The notes beneath the pieces were generated by a model. It had not been told where the DNA came from. It saw nothing but the letters and a program-made list of their open reading frames with translations, and ran no database searches. 6,492 nt of DNA. Source: an uncultured Clostridia bacterium. Lineage in GTDB: Bacteria > Bacillota > Clostridia > Oscillospirales > CAG-272. A program made the translations under genes and the position numbers. The DNA lies in contig CAMGRB010000081.1 in assembly GCA_946061315.1 (NCBI GenBank), positions 1 to 6,492 on the forward strand. Reading direction: 5' to 3'. Shown one piece after another: positions 1-5,446 of the stretch. How positions within the stretch are numbered: position 1 is the first letter of the stretch; each line of letters starts with the position of its first letter.

Positions 1-73
1 GTCCGTGATTGGATTCGAACCAACGGCGTTTCGCTTAGGAGGCGAACCCTCTATCCTGCTGAGGTACACGGAC
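1..73 (-). tRNA. tRNA-Arg (anticodon CCU), missing only the discriminator base at the window edge
   Basis: Read on the minus strand the sequence folds into a complete cloverleaf. The 7-bp acceptor stem is GTCCGTG/CACGGAC, the D stem CCTC/GAGG, the anticodon stem TTCGC/GCGAA with loop CTCCTAA, the variable loop five bases, and the T stem GTTGG/CCAAT with loop TTCGAAT. The anticodon CCU lies at plus-strand positions 37-39 and reads the arginine codon AGG. The 3' acceptor strand ends exactly at position 1, so the discriminator base and any encoded CCA lie outside the window. The gene has its own promoter at 125-153. Confidence 0.96.
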
Positions 74-81
74 ATATTCAG

Positions 82-115
82 GCTTGAAAGCGGGCAAAGG
101 GACCCGCTTTCAGGC
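82..115 (-). other. Hairpin in the 5' leader of the tRNA-Arg transcript
   Basis: Positions 82-94 and 103-115 pair as a 13-bp stem with one G-T wobble and an eight-base loop (95-102). It lies between the predicted tRNA transcription start (about 118) and the mature tRNA 5' end (73). No T-run follows it in either direction, so it does not look like a standard intrinsic terminator. It may be a processing or stability element of the pre-tRNA, or a weak 3' boundary for the radC transcript arriving from upstream. The pairing is seen directly; the role is inferred. Confidence 0.6.
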
Positions 116-124
116 ACGGTTATC

Positions 125-153
125 ATTCTATCACATTTTTTTCGTCTTTTCAA
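125..153 (-). promoter_or_regulatory. Promoter of tRNA-Arg
   Basis: On the minus strand a -35 box TTGAAA (148-153) is followed by a 17-base spacer and a -10 box TAGAAT (125-130). The spacer ends in TGA, giving an extended -10. The predicted start is near position 118, which leaves a leader of about 45 bases before the tRNA. Confidence 0.8.
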
Positions 154-167
154 TAAGAAATATAAAA

Positions 168-896
168 TTATTCGATATTTCTGAAAAGATACCTGTGCTC
201 CTCGCTCTGTTGCTTTAAGGAGAAGGTTTCGTGAACAAGCGGAACGTAAGTATTTCCGGCAATTAAGAAATGCTCTATAAGCTTTATATCGAACATATCG
301 AACATCGACATCATCGAGGCGGTCGTGTCGATATCGTCCATAGACGGAATAGCAACGCCGTTCGGGTGGTTGTGCGCCATAACGAGCATTGAGGCGTTGT
401 ATTTTACTATCTGGTCGAGTATTTTTCTCGGAGATACCTGCGAGGAGTTGACGCTCCCCTCGTGTATTCTTACCGTCGCTATTATTTCAAATCTGTTGTT
501 GAGAAGTACGGCATAGACGACCTCGTTTATCTCACCGATATATTTATCCACAAGATATCTGCCAAGCTTGTCCGCCGTGTCGAATATCTTATCGTCGGAA
601 TACTTGTCAACGGAGTAAGCTCTGCAAAGTTGGGGTATCATTTTAATCAAGGTAGCGGTATTTTCGCTTATTCCGTCTATTTTTATAAGCTCGGAATAGT
701 CCGCATCAAAAACGCCTTTAAGCGTGCCGAAGTGGGCAAGCAGCTCGTGCGCTATATCGTTCGTATCTTTTCTCGGTATCGAGTAAAAGAGAAGCAGTTC
801 GAGAACGTTATGCGGCTCGAAAGCGGAAAGACCCTCGGTGAGAAATCTTTTCTTCAGGCGTTGTCTGTGCCCCTCGTGAGATATATCATTCTTCAT
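168..896 (-). CDS. radC: RadC family JAMM/MPN+ protein (JAB domain)
   Basis: This 242-residue protein has the full RadC architecture. The N-terminal segment, beginning at HEGHRQRLKKRF (residues 7-18) and continuing through LELLLFYSIPRKDTN, matches the RadC/UPF0758 N-terminal region. A helix-hairpin-helix-like stretch (about 67-88, IDGISENTA) follows. The C-terminal metalloprotease-fold domain (about 105-230) carries the JAMM zinc signature H175-N-H177-P-N-G...P-S..D188, and E124 is the likely partner glutamate. The family is called a DNA repair protein by history, but that role is doubtful because the original E. coli radC mutation mapped elsewhere; its biochemical activity is unsettled. It follows the glycosyltransferase gene after one base and has no recognisable Shine-Dalgarno, so translation is probably coupled. 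The start is supported because RadC proteins usually begin near this motif. The stop is TAA at 168-170. Confidence 0.93.
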   Translation of the reverse strand: MKNDISHEGHRQRLKKRFLTEGLSAFEPHNVLELLLFYSIPRKDTNDIAHELLAHFGTLKGVFDADYSELIKIDGISENTATLIKMIPQLCRAYSVDKYSDDKIFDTADKLGRYLVDKYIGEINEVVYAVLLNNRFEIIATVRIHEGSVNSSQVSPRKILDQIVKYNASMLVMAHNHPNGVAIPSMDDIDTTASMMSMFDMFDIKLIEHFLIAGNTYVPLVHETFSLKQQSEEHRYLFRNIE

Positions 897-897
897 A

Positions 898-1842
898 TTA
901 TTTTTTTACAACATCCTCTTTGTTTGATTGAGCGACGATATAATGAGGCCGCTTTTTCGTTTCGGTATAGATCTTGGCAACGTACTGTCCTATAATCCCG
1001 AGGCTGAAAAGCTGAATACCGCCGATAAACAGTATAATACATATCGTTGAAGGCCAACCCGCAACGGGGTCGCCGAAAATAAGCGTTCTTATAAATATTG
1101 CAACGAGCATAATAAGCGCAATAAACGTAAAGAAAATTCCACTCCACGATGCGATTTTAAGCGGAGTGCTCGAAAAGCCGACAATACCGTCAACAGAATA
1201 TTTAAGCAGTCCGAAAAAGCTCCACTTCGTCTTTCCCGCAACACGCTCGACGTTTTCGTAGGGGAGCCAATAGGTCTTAAAGCCTATCCAACCGAAAATT
1301 CCTTTTGAAAAACGATTTGATTCGCACATTGATACGATAGCGTCAACCATTTCACGCTTCATAAGCCTGAAATCTCTTGCCCCGTCAACAATATCCGTGT
1401 CGGAAATTTTTCTTATTATCTTGTAAAAGAGCTTTGAGAAAAACGAGCGCACACGGGGCTCGCCCTTCCTTGAAACTCTCCTTGTCGCAACGCTGTCGTA
1501 CTCGCCGCCCTCGAGAATTTTAACCATCTCTGGCAAAAGAGAAGGCGGGTCTTGCATATCGGCGTCCATAACCGCCGTATAGTCCCCCGTGGAGTTGCAA
1601 AAACCGGCGTACATAGCGGCTTCCTTACCGAAATTTCTCGAAAAGGAAATATACTTGACCCTTGCATCGTCGGCAGATAATTTTTTGAGTATTTCGAGAG
1701 TGCGGTCCTTTGAGCCGTCGTCGATAAAAAGCGCCTCGAACTCATAGTCGCTCATAGACGTCATAACGCGGCATAGCTCCTCATACAATGGCAAAAGAGC
1801 CTCCTCCTCGTTATAACACGGTATAATAAGAGAGATCTTCAT
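898..1842 (-). CDS. Family 2 glycosyltransferase with two C-terminal membrane segments (dolichol-phosphate mannosyltransferase/GtrB-like)
   Basis: This 314-residue protein begins with the GT-A nucleotide-sugar fold typical of GT2 enzymes: SLIIPCYNEEE (4-14), FIDDGSKDRT (39-48), and the metal-binding DADMQDPP (93-100). RFSKGIFGWIG (177-187) and GKTKWSFF (203-210) are family motifs of the GtrB/CsbB/YkoT type. Two hydrophobic helices (about 228-252 and 263-290) anchor it in the membrane with the catalytic domain expected in the cytoplasm. Relatives move a sugar from a nucleotide donor to undecaprenyl phosphate, making a lipid-linked sugar for cell-surface decoration. Donor and final acceptor cannot be read from the sequence. 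The ATG at 1840-1842 follows an AAAGGAG ribosome binding site (1849-1855) and a strong promoter. The gene is the first of a two-gene unit with radC. No GtrA-type flippase gene is adjacent. Confidence 0.93.
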   Translation of the reverse strand: MKISLIIPCYNEEEALLPLYEELCRVMTSMSDYEFEALFIDDGSKDRTLEILKKLSADDARVKYISFSRNFGKEAAMYAGFCNSTGDYTAVMDADMQDPPSLLPEMVKILEGGEYDSVATRRVSRKGEPRVRSFFSKLFYKIIRKISDTDIVDGARDFRLMKREMVDAIVSMCESNRFSKGIFGWIGFKTYWLPYENVERVAGKTKWSFFGLLKYSVDGIVGFSSTPLKIASWSGIFFTFIALIMLVAIFIRTLIFGDPVAGWPSTICIILFIGGIQLFSLGIIGQYVAKIYTETKKRPHYIVAQSNKEDVVKK

Positions 1843-1872
1843 AATAATCTCCTTTGAAAGATATATGTAATA

Positions 1873-1901
1873 ATTTTAACACACCCCCATAAAACTGTCA
1901 A
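1873..1901 (-). promoter_or_regulatory. Promoter of the glycosyltransferase-radC unit
   Basis: On the minus strand a perfect -35 box TTGACA (1896-1901), a 17-base spacer ending in TGT, and a -10 box TAAAAT (1873-1878) are present. The predicted start near 1866 gives a leader of about 24 bases that contains the AAAGGAG site. The -35 box is part of an inverted repeat shared with the opposite promoter at 1952-1980. Confidence 0.85.
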
Positions 1902-1957
1902 TATTTTTCCGTAAATAATTGTATAATTATTCCTTGCAGAGTAAAAAAATATTGACA
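1896..1957. repeat. Inverted repeat joining two divergent promoters, with a central palindrome
   Basis: The 13-base sequence AAAAATATTGACA occurs at 1945-1957 on the plus strand and, exactly inverted, at 1896-1908. Each copy contains the -35 box of the promoter firing outward from it. Between them lies an 18-base palindrome at 1914-1931 with arms AATAATT and AATTATT around GTAT. The symmetry is directly visible. A shared operator or paired A/T-rich promoter upstream elements are possible readings. Confidence 0.6.
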
Positions 1958-1980
1958 TTTTATTCTGTATGTGATAAAGT
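1952..1980 (+). promoter_or_regulatory. Promoter of the zinc-ribbon/TM2 gene
   Basis: A perfect -35 box TTGACA (1952-1957), a 17-base spacer ending in TGA, and a -10 box TAAAGT (1975-1980) are present. The predicted start is near 1987. The roughly 46-base leader has a short possible stem pairing CCCC (1990-1993) with GGGG (2001-2004). The promoter position excludes an in-frame upstream ATG at 1919 as the start. Confidence 0.8.
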
Positions 1981-2020
1981 ATATTTGTACCCCAAACGTA
2001 GGGGAATAACGAACTGTTGC

Positions 2021-2025
2021 GGAGG
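2021..2025 (+). promoter_or_regulatory. Ribosome binding site deciding the TM2 gene start
   Basis: GGAGG lies seven bases before the ATG at 2033 and fixes the start there. The reading frame remains open upstream to an ATG at 1919, but that one lies before the promoter and has no comparable site. Confidence 0.85.
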
Positions 2026-2032
2026 AACTTAT

Positions 2033-2488
2033 ATGTTTTGCAGATATTGCGGTTCAAAATTGGAGGATGGCGATTTATTTTGCCAGAATTGCGGAAGTCC
2101 CACGTCGGAGAAGAAGCCGGACGCGAACGGGGAGGCAACAAAGCCCGAAAAAGACCCTCTTGTAAACGATAACGCACAAGGCGGCGAAAATAAAGAGAAC
2201 ACAACGTCAAATCAACAGACAAGTCAGACGGCTCAAAGTGCACCGAATCCGCAGGCAAAGTCAAAATTGGCGGCAGGACTGCTCGGAATACTTTTAGGTT
2301 GTTTCGGAGTACATAATTTTTATCTCGGATATACGGGCAGAGCAGTAGTTCAGTTGCTCCTTACTCTTTTGACGTGCGGCATAGGCGTTGTTCCCATGCA
2401 AATATGGGCGCTTATCGAGGGTATTTTCTATCTTACGGGCAAGACAGGATATACGACCGACGCAAGGGGAATACCTCTTACAGATTAA
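2033..2488 (+). CDS. Zinc-ribbon and TM2 domain membrane protein
   Basis: This 151-residue protein has three parts. Residues 1-21 form a zinc ribbon with two CXXC pairs (C3, C6, C17, C20; MFCRYCGSKL and LFCQNCGS). Residues about 22-77 are a low-complexity hydrophilic linker rich in Asn, Gln, Ser, Thr, Glu and Lys. Residues about 78-136 are a TM2 domain: two membrane helices (roughly 79-96 and 104-134) with the family motif HNFYLGY (94-100) in the turn and IWALIEGIFYLTG at the end. Proteins of this build are common in Bacillota and have no established biochemical role. The zinc ribbon is likely cytoplasmic and may bind a partner. The start at 2033 is set by GGAGG at 2021-2025. The gene is transcribed alone, divergent from the glycosyltransferase and convergent with the isomerase-like gene, and ends at the terminator at 2493-2516. 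Confidence 0.9.
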   Translation: MFCRYCGSKLEDGDLFCQNCGSPTSEKKPDANGEATKPEKDPLVNDNAQGGENKENTTSNQQTSQTAQSAPNPQAKSKLAAGLLGILLGCFGVHNFYLGYTGRAVVQLLLTLLTCGIGVVPMQIWALIEGIFYLTGKTGYTTDARGIPLTD

Positions 2489-2492
2489 CAAA

Positions 2493-2516
2493 AAAGCGGC
2501 GCTTTTGCGCCGCTTT
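2493..2516. terminator. Bidirectional intrinsic terminator between convergent genes
   Basis: AAAGCGGCGC (2493-2502) and GCGCCGCTTT (2507-2516) form a perfect 10-bp stem with a TTTT loop. On the minus strand the stem is followed by a strong T-run, which serves the isomerase-like gene ending at 2520. On the plus strand the tail is TTTCGTTT, weaker, and serves the TM2 gene ending at 2488. Confidence 0.92.
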
Positions 2517-2519
2517 CGT

Positions 2520-3353
2520 TTATAAAAGACCGTATTTTTTTGCCATACCGTTAAGATAAGAGAGTGATTTTTCGAGCTTTGGAATATCCGTTTCGTAAGG
2601 GGTCATAACGGGGGATTCAAGCGTAAAGGTGCCGTCATAGCCGTTTTTTGCAAGGTGAGAAAAGATATAATCAAAGTCTATTTTTCCCTCGCCCGGGTGC
2701 AATATCGGGCGTATTTTGGAAAAATCACGCGGGGCGGCGCCGTAATCGCTTATATGCATATGATTTATATGCTCCCATATCGGCTCGTCAAGGATTTTTT
2801 CCGTTTCGTCGTGAAATGCGCCGAATCTTGTGTCGAAAATAAACGAAAGGCGCGGCAGATACTTATAAAGCTTGCGCCAATTTTCAAGTCCCGAAGCATT
2901 CGTGCAAGGGATATTTTCTATCATAAGGCGTATTTTTGCGTCGTCCGTTATTTCAAGGACCTTCGGTATAAGTGAGATATTGTATTCTATTGCCGAGTCG
3001 CTTTTCGGCGCTCCCCAGAGATGAAAAACCATTCGTGTACAGCCAAGCTCCGATGCCGCTTCGCAGTTCCTTTTAAGGAGCGTTAAGGCTTGTTCGGTAA
3101 TTTTGTCGTCGCGCTCGGAGAACATAATTCCGATATCCTTGTCGCAATGCAAAACGTCAAAGGGCACGCCCGTATTTTTTACCTCTTTGCATACGTTTTT
3201 AAGATTGTCGTAATACGCGCTTAAAACTATAAACTCGCCGCCCGATATAAGCCCCTTTTCAAAAAGGGCGGGGAAGTTTTTTGAAATCAAGGAATAGTTA
3301 AATCCGTTGATTCTGCCTACCATAGTGCCGGTCGAGCAAAATACGCCTCTCAT
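2520..3353 (-). CDS. Sugar phosphate isomerase/epimerase-like TIM barrel (AP endonuclease family 2 fold)
   Basis: This 277-residue protein is a single xylose isomerase-like TIM barrel (the AP_endonuc_2 superfamily). Recognisable strand-end motifs, in order, are VFHLWG (109-114), MIENIP (144-149), IFDTRFGAFH (172-181), HMHISDYG (198-205), HPGEGKIDFDYIF (219-231) and FTLESP (243-248). The likely metal ligands are E146, D174, a histidine of the HMH motif and E246, the usual pattern for this fold. Relatives isomerise or epimerise sugars, sugar phosphates or inositols, and a few are endonuclease IV. The substrate cannot be told, and no sugar kinase or transporter is adjacent. The chosen ATG at 3351-3353 has an excellent ribosome binding site. 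The frame stays open to a GTG at 3389, but that codon overlaps the promoter. The stop at 2520-2522 lies four bases from the shared terminator. Confidence 0.85.
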   Translation of the reverse strand: MRGVFCSTGTMVGRINGFNYSLISKNFPALFEKGLISGGEFIVLSAYYDNLKNVCKEVKNTGVPFDVLHCDKDIGIMFSERDDKITEQALTLLKRNCEAASELGCTRMVFHLWGAPKSDSAIEYNISLIPKVLEITDDAKIRLMIENIPCTNASGLENWRKLYKYLPRLSFIFDTRFGAFHDETEKILDEPIWEHINHMHISDYGAAPRDFSKIRPILHPGEGKIDFDYIFSHLAKNGYDGTFTLESPVMTPYETDIPKLEKSLSYLNGMAKKYGLL

Positions 3354-3358
3354 AAGAT

Positions 3359-3364
3359 CACCTC
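3359..3364 (-). promoter_or_regulatory. Ribosome binding site deciding the isomerase-like gene start
   Basis: On the minus strand GAGGTG, continuing as GAGGTGATC, is a nine-base match to the complement of the 16S rRNA 3' end and sits five bases before the ATG at 3353. This supports that ATG over the in-frame GTG at 3389. Confidence 0.85.
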
Positions 3365-3370
3365 GAAAAA

Positions 3371-3399
3371 AGTTTAGCACATATCTCACCTCAAATCAA
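3371..3399 (-). promoter_or_regulatory. Promoter of the isomerase-like gene
   Basis: On the minus strand the elements are TTGATT (3394-3399), a 17-base spacer ending in TGC, and TAAACT (3371-3376). Both boxes are imperfect, but spacing and the extended -10 match the other promoters here. The predicted start near 3364 would leave a very short leader, beginning about at the ribosome binding site. Confidence 0.6.
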
Positions 3400-3427
3400 T
3401 AAACAAAATAAAAATAAGCAAAAATAC

Positions 3428-3456
3428 TTTTCAAAAAGATTTATTTGTGCTATTAT
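3428..3456 (+). promoter_or_regulatory. Promoter of the MutS-like gene
   Basis: A weak -35 box TTTTCA (3428-3433), a 17-base spacer ending in TGC, and -10 TATTAT (3451-3456) are present. The extended -10 probably compensates for the poor -35. The predicted start near 3463 gives a leader of about 27 bases with AAGGAG at 3479-3484. Confidence 0.65.
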
Positions 3457-3489
3457 ATAGTAAGAAACGCCGACTTTTAAGGAGATAAG

Positions 3490-5094
3490 ATGGAATACAC
3501 GGATATAAGCCTTATGTACCCGACGCAAGAAGCACTTATGAAAAACGCGCGGGGCGAGGACAAAGCTAAAATATCAAACGAAGTGCTTGACGAGCTCGGT
3601 CTTAACTCGATAATAGACTTGAAAAACAGCCGTCTTTGTGACTTTTTCACTCTCGACCCGGAGGTAATAGCCTACCGCCAGAGAGTTTTTGCCGATACGG
3701 TTGAAAACCCCGAGCTTTGCGAGCTTCTTGTAAAATTAAACCCGATACTCTCCGATATTGCCGAGATAAGACGGCTCTCCTCGGACGATACGCAAAACGA
3801 GGGCTATCTTTACAGTATAACCGAGGTAGAGCTTTATATCTCTTGTATGGAGCTTCTTGCAAAGGGGCTTTATCCCATGAGGGACAAGCTTAAAAGCGAG
3901 GCGTTTGTAGCCCTTGCAAACAGGGTAAAGGAGCTTACCGAGAGCGACTACTATATAGACCTTAATAAGCGCTTAAAAGAGCTCACCTCGCGCGTAAGAG
4001 AGGTAAAGAGCGTCACCATAGGCGTAAATCTCGATTCACGTCTGCGCCCCGAGAGCGCAGGGGTTTTGAGCGTCAATAACGAATATTTCAAATCGGGAGA
4101 GCTTATACAAAAGATCCTTCGCCTCGATTTCAAAAATGACGAATATACCTGTATTGCCTCGCTTATACCCTTTACCAAAAATCAATCGGAAAACGAGCAG
4201 AGCGCACTTTCGTATGCGTTCAGTAACGCTCTTAATAAGGTGTTCAAGTCCTCGATGCACTCGTGGAAAAAGGTAGTGCAGTCTTACGTTCTCGAAAACG
4301 CGGATTTCTTAATAAAGCTTATGCCCGAGATAGAATTTGTCGTCAAGGGAACGGAGCTTATAAACAAACTGAAAAAATCGGGCAATCCGATCTGTTATCC
4401 CACCATATACCCGATGGAAGAAAAACGCTTCTCGGTAAAAGGAATATACAATCCCGTAATTGCCTCGGAAATAAGCGAAAAAATGGTCGAAAACGATTTT
4501 GAATTTGACGAAAACGGAACTTTTTACGTTCTTACAGGCCCAAACAGAGGCGGAAAATCCGTTATAACCTGCGCGGTCGGTCTTACTTTTGCGCTTGCCG
4601 GGCTCGGCCTTTGCGTGCCTTGCGTAAGTGCCGAGATAAGCCCTGCCGACGGCATATTCGTCCATTTTCCGACGGGTGCGGAGGATACGGTAGATAAGGG
4701 CAGGCTCGGCGAGGAGTGCGCCCGCCTTGACGCCATATTCGACGAGGTGACAGAGTATAGCCTTGTCCTGCTTGACGAATCTCTATCGTCAACGGGCTCT
4801 TTTGAGGGCGCGTATATTGCCGCCGAGGTGCTCTCGGGCTTTTCAATGTGTAAGTGCAGAGGAATTTTCTCAACCCACCTGCACGAGCTTTCCTCTATGA
4901 TAGACGGCATAAACGAAAGATGCGTAAAAGACGGCGGAGCCAAAATAGATACTCTCGTTGCGGGAATGGAAGGCGGGGAGAGGAGCTTCAAGATACTCAG
5001 GGCAAAGCCGGACGGCAAGAGCTACGCCCGCGATATTGCGAGAAAATACGGCATTTCTCTTGAGAATATCCTTGAAAAAATAAGCAAAAAATAA
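3490..5094 (+). CDS. MutS-family ATPase, short form lacking the mismatch-recognition domain
   Basis: This 534-residue protein keeps the MutS core and clamp (domain III-like helices, about 1-340, including DFFTLDPEVIAYRQ at 51-64) and the C-terminal ABC-type ATPase (about 341-534). Walker A is GPNRGGKS (350-357), Walker B LVLLDES (425-431), the switch histidine lies in STHLHEL (461-467), and SYARDIARKYGIS (511-523) is the C-terminal MutS helix. It is far shorter than MutS1 (about 850 residues), has no domain I with the Phe-X-Glu mismatch reader, and no Smr nuclease domain as in MutS2. The usual signature Ser-Thr-Phe is replaced by GRLGEE (405-410). From memory, a clostridial 'MutS-related protein' subfamily shares HFP and GRLGEE; its role is unknown. 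It is probably a DNA-binding ATPase. The start has AAGGAG five bases upstream. No terminator follows before rpmB. Confidence 0.85.
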   Translation: MEYTDISLMYPTQEALMKNARGEDKAKISNEVLDELGLNSIIDLKNSRLCDFFTLDPEVIAYRQRVFADTVENPELCELLVKLNPILSDIAEIRRLSSDDTQNEGYLYSITEVELYISCMELLAKGLYPMRDKLKSEAFVALANRVKELTESDYYIDLNKRLKELTSRVREVKSVTIGVNLDSRLRPESAGVLSVNNEYFKSGELIQKILRLDFKNDEYTCIASLIPFTKNQSENEQSALSYAFSNALNKVFKSSMHSWKKVVQSYVLENADFLIKLMPEIEFVVKGTELINKLKKSGNPICYPTIYPMEEKRFSVKGIYNPVIASEISEKMVENDFEFDENGTFYVLTGPNRGGKSVITCAVGLTFALAGLGLCVPCVSAEISPADGIFVHFPTGAEDTVDKGRLGEECARLDAIFDEVTEYSLVLLDESLSSTGSFEGAYIAAEVLSGFSMCKCRGIFSTHLHELSSMIDGINERCVKDGGAKIDTLVAGMEGGERSFKILRAKPDGKSYARDIARKYGISLENILEKISKK

Positions 5095-5118
5095 TTCTGA
5101 ATTTTTTGAAATTTGCTA

Positions 5119-5147
5119 TTGCATTTTGAAAAATACTGTGTTATAAT
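5119..5147 (+). promoter_or_regulatory. Promoter of rpmB
   Basis: A perfect -10 box TATAAT (5142-5147) is preceded by TGT (extended -10) and, 17 bases upstream, by a weak -35 box TTGCAT (5119-5124). The predicted start near 5154 gives a leader of about 46 bases before the ATG at 5201. Confidence 0.8.
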
Positions 5148-5187
5148 ATCAATCGTGTATTTTGGTAGTGTTCATTTCTACTTCAAT

Positions 5188-5194
5188 GGAGGTG
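5188..5194 (+). promoter_or_regulatory. Ribosome binding site deciding the rpmB start
   Basis: GGAGGTG lies six bases before the ATG at 5201. Together with the conserved L28 N-terminus (MAKCSVCGKG) it excludes the in-frame upstream starts from 5162 on. Confidence 0.92.
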
Positions 5195-5200
5195 TTAATA

Positions 5201-5389
5201 ATGGCTAAATGTTCTGTATGCGGAAAGGGAGTTACTTTCGGGCACAACGTGTCGCACTCCAACCGTAAAACCAACAGAGTTTGGAAACCGAACGTAAGAA
5301 AAGTAAAGGCAGTAGTCGACGGTTCTCCCAAGACGATAAACGTATGCTCCCGTTGCCTTCGTTCAGGCAAGGTTACGCGTGCCGTCTGA
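5201..5389 (+). CDS. rpmB: 50S ribosomal protein L28 (bL28), zinc-binding four-cysteine form
   Basis: This 62-residue protein is bL28, a small structural protein of the large ribosomal subunit. The family motifs are complete: MAKCSVCGKG (1-10), VSHSNRKTNRVWKPN (17-31), and CSRCLRSGKV (49-58). Cysteines C4, C7, C49 and C52 form the zinc site of the C+ form; many bacteria also carry a zinc-free paralogue, which is not seen here. Length is normal for clostridial L28. The gene has its own promoter and a strong GGAGGTG site, and it is followed 14 bases after the stop by an intrinsic terminator. It may also receive read-through from the MutS-like gene, as no terminator separates them. Confidence 0.98.
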   Translation: MAKCSVCGKGVTFGHNVSHSNRKTNRVWKPNVRKVKAVVDGSPKTINVCSRCLRSGKVTRAV

Positions 5390-5403
5390 GCTTAATTGAA
5401 ATC

Positions 5404-5428
5404 AAAAGACCGCTTGCGGTCTTTTTTT
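5404..5428 (+). terminator. Intrinsic terminator of rpmB
   Basis: AAAAGACCG (5404-5412) pairs with CGGTCTTTT (5417-5425) around a CTTG loop, and the T-run extends to 5428. The downstream gene's ribosome binding site starts only nine bases later, so expression of that gene may depend on incomplete termination here. Confidence 0.93.
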
Positions 5429-5446
5429 CATAGAAAGGGGAGAACA

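Noticed and set aside
1919..2032. In-frame 38-residue N-terminal extension of the TM2 protein
   Set aside because: The ATG at 1919 lies upstream of the promoter, and the zinc ribbon starts immediately after the ATG at 2033, which has a GGAGG site.
3374..3382. Two-codon minus-strand upstream ORF (ATG TGC TAA) preceded by GAGGTG
   Set aside because: It lies inside the predicted promoter spacer and -10 box, so it would not be transcribed from that promoter. It is probably coincidence.
3354..3389. Longer version of the isomerase-like protein starting at GTG 3389, adding 12 residues
   Set aside because: The extra codons overlap the predicted promoter, and the internal ATG at 3353 has a nine-base ribosome binding site match. 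The family fold begins naturally at this ATG.
4524..5018. Minus-strand 164-residue frame opposite the MutS-like ATPase domain
   Set aside because: It is a shadow of a well-conserved gene on the other strand, with no recognisable domain or ribosome binding site.
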